From an uncultured Lachnospiraceae bacterium (GTDB taxonomy: Bacteria; Bacillota; Clostridia; Lachnospirales; Lachnospiraceae), in assembly GCA_937885345.1 (NCBI GenBank), contig CAKZZH010000105.1, positions 1 through 7,213 of the forward strand: a stretch of DNA of 7,213 bases, given 5' to 3'. Shown here piece after piece: positions 6,136-7,213 of the stretch (position 1 is its first letter; the number at the start of each line of letters is the position of its first letter). The notes below the pieces were generated by a model that saw only the letters and a program-made list of their open reading frames with translations, was not told the DNA's origin and did no database searches. The translations under genes were made by a program, and so were the position numbers.

Positions 6136-7099
6136 GATCCGGATCGGGAAAATAGAGGTCGGACCCGTGTGGCTTGCGCCAATGGCAGGAGTTACGGATG
6201 AGGCATACAGGCGTATCTGCAAGGAGCAGGGGGCAGACTATATGGTCACCGAGATGGTAAGCGCTAAGGCCGTACTTTATAATAATCCCGGCTCTGATGT
6301 GCTGCTTAGGACCAATGAATCGGAGGCGCCATGTGCGCTTCAGCTCTTCGGCTCGGACCCTGAGATCATGGGGGAAATAGCGGGAAGACTGCAGAATATC
6401 GGCTTTGCGGCAATCGATGTGAATATGGGCTGCCCCGTCGGTAAAATCGTCAGCAACGGCGAAGGCAGCGCTCTTATGAAAAAACCGGAGCTTGCGGGCA
6501 GGATAATCGATAGCATAGTCAGAAATGTGGACATTCCCGTGACTGTCAAATTCAGGCTCGGCTTTGATGAGAACAGCATTAATTGCATTGAATTTGCGAA
6601 GATCATGGAGGAAAACGGCGCTGCGGCGATAACGCTTCATGCCAGGACCAGGGCGCAGATGTATGCCGGCAAGGCGGATTGGGATATGATCCGCCGCGTT
6701 AAGGATAGCGTGCGGATCCCTGTTATCGGAAATGGCGATATTTGGTCAGGCGAGGATGCTGTAAGGATGATGGAGCAGACAGGCTGCGACGGCGTTGCGA
6801 TCGGAAGAGGCGCACAGGGAAATCCTTGGATCTTTCGCGAGGTAAAAGCTGCGCTTGAAGGATGCGGGATACCTCCGAGACCAAGCGTTGATGAGATCAT
6901 TGATATGATAAGATATCATGCCTCCCTTAAAATGCAATATAAACCGGAATGTATCGTGGTCAGGGAGATGAGAACGCATGTGGCCTGGTACACGAGCGGC
7001 CTTAGGAACAGCAGCAGCGTGCGCGGCAGGATCAATTATGCCGAGAGCCTGGATGAGATGGCGCAGCTTCTGAAGGAGCTAGGTCAGCCGGCTTTTTAA
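6125..7099 (+). CDS. dusB: tRNA-dihydrouridine synthase
   Basis: This FMN- and NADPH-dependent enzyme reduces specific uridines in the tRNA D-loop to dihydrouridine. The 324 residues contain the N-terminal TIM-barrel opening WLAPMAGVTDEAYRR (16-30), TEMVSAKAV (42-50), the signature NMGCPVGKI (100-108) with catalytic C103, VKFRLGF (141-147) with K142, the phosphate/FMN motifs HARTR (172-176) and IGNGDI (201-206), and GRGAQGNPWIF (227-237). A helical RNA-binding domain follows (about 255-324), with MRTHVAWY and the GLRNSSSVRGRIN segment. The overall form fits the DusB group. The frame is open back to a TTG at 6065, but the ATG at 6125, with GGGAG at 6111-6115, matches the family start. It is the last gene of the series, and no hairpin terminator is visible after its stop. 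Confidence 0.94.
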   Translation: MQNKIRIGKIEVGPVWLAPMAGVTDEAYRRICKEQGADYMVTEMVSAKAVLYNNPGSDVLLRTNESEAPCALQLFGSDPEIMGEIAGRLQNIGFAAIDVNMGCPVGKIVSNGEGSALMKKPELAGRIIDSIVRNVDIPVTVKFRLGFDENSINCIEFAKIMEENGAAAITLHARTRAQMYAGKADWDMIRRVKDSVRIPVIGNGDIWSGEDAVRMMEQTGCDGVAIGRGAQGNPWIFREVKAALEGCGIPPRPSVDEIIDMIRYHASLKMQYKPECIVVREMRTHVAWYTSGLRNSSSVRGRINYAESLDEMAQLLKELGQPAF

Positions 7100-7130
7100 A
7101 AAGGGGGCTAAAAGGGGGCTAAAAGGGGCT
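7099..7130 (+). repeat. Three tandem A4G5CT-type units directly after dusB
   Basis: The units are AAAAGGGGGCT (7099-7109), AAAAGGGGGCT (7110-7120) and AAAAGGGGCT (7121-7130); the last is one G short. The first unit begins with the last A of the dusB stop codon. Just upstream are the palindromes AGCCGGCT (7086-7093) and TTTTTAAAAA (7093-7102). The A and G runs fit replication slippage. No stable hairpin followed by a T-run can be formed on the + strand. Confidence 0.85.
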
Positions 7131-7213
7131 TGACTGTTCCCTATCATCGTTTGGCTTTTCGTAGGGTAAAGTTTTTGTAGGGATTTTAGAAATAGAAAAA
7201 GCATCCAATCTCT
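7119..7213 (-). CDS. Possible C-terminal end of a minus-strand gene cut by the window edge
   Basis: Reading leftward from the right edge (frame starting at 7211), 30 sense codons run to a TAG at 7121-7119, inside the A4G5CT repeats. The predicted tail is hydrophilic: ...SKIPTKTLPYEKPNDDREQSSPF. A second minus-strand frame, starting at 7213, is also open to about 7079, so an open frame this short carries little weight. If real, the gene would converge on dusB. No family can be recognised. The alternative is plain intergenic sequence. Confidence 0.15.
   Translation of the reverse strand, partial: RLDAFSISKIPTKTLPYEKPNDDREQSSPF

Noticed and set aside
6035..6640. 201-codon open frame on the minus strand across the start of dusB
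   Set aside because: It is a shadow of dusB and the preceding gene; the product resembles no family.
7086..7109. AGCC...GGCT near the dusB stop as an intrinsic terminator
   Set aside because: The arms pair poorly with two G-G mismatches and no room for a loop, and A-runs follow in place of T-runs.
1..7213. CRISPR arrays, tRNA or rRNA genes, insertion sequences and phage genes
   Set aside because: No spaced repeat array, tRNA-like fold, rRNA stretch, transposase or integrase could be recognised; nearly all of the sequence is accounted for by ordinary coding genes.

Overview
The window looks like chromosomal housekeeping and cell-envelope DNA from a low-to-mid GC Clostridia bacterium, most likely a member of the Lachnospiraceae. 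The signs are strong AGGAG-type ribosome binding sites, AT-rich sigma-A-like promoters, an SH3-containing SleB-type cell wall hydrolase, and the order birA / small conserved protein / dusB. I infer the family from gene content and protein style, not from a marker gene. All eight or nine convincing genes read on the + strand.

Region by region. Bases 1-248 are an AT-rich control region with a good promoter (TTGACA-17-extended TAGTAT) and several copies of an RACATTT motif. Bases 249-1556 encode a secreted cell wall hydrolase with two SH3-like domains. Bases 1557-1708 hold a compact intergenic switch: a near-consensus promoter (TTGATA-17-TATAAT) abuts a 13-bp terminator hairpin with a T6 tract, so the hydrolase terminator and the downstream promoter share DNA. 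From 1709 on there is one close-packed gene series: stand-alone receiver protein (1709-2080), NfeD-like membrane/OB protein (2131-2562), SPFH/stomatin protein (2562-3524), ornithine carbamoyltransferase (3570-4520), a three-helix membrane protein of unknown function (4520-4807), bifunctional BirA (4809-5789), a 119-residue unknown cytosolic protein (5776-6135) and DusB (6125-7099). Several junctions overlap or nearly touch, and no terminator is visible between 1709 and 7099, so this may be one long operon with possible internal starts near 2081-2130 and 3525-3569. The tail, 7100-7213, has three tandem AAAAGGGGGCT-type units and a possible minus-strand gene end entering from the right edge.

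How the genes relate. NfeD and the SPFH protein form a well-known membrane partnership, here translationally coupled. The receiver upstream of them has no output domain and no kinase nearby, so its partner is unknown. ArgF (arginine synthesis or citrulline cleavage), BirA (biotin attachment and probably biotin-gene repression) and DusB (tRNA dihydrouridine) are unrelated housekeeping functions. The two small unknown proteins tucked between them by overlapping codons are the least explained genes.

I found no clearly new defence, mobile or CRISPR system. The points most worth following up are the merged terminator/promoter, the orphan receiver beside NfeD/SPFH, the two small coupled unknown proteins, an ArgF that looks like the E. 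coli/ArcB branch but lacks that branch's extra loop, and the odd repeat-bearing tail.
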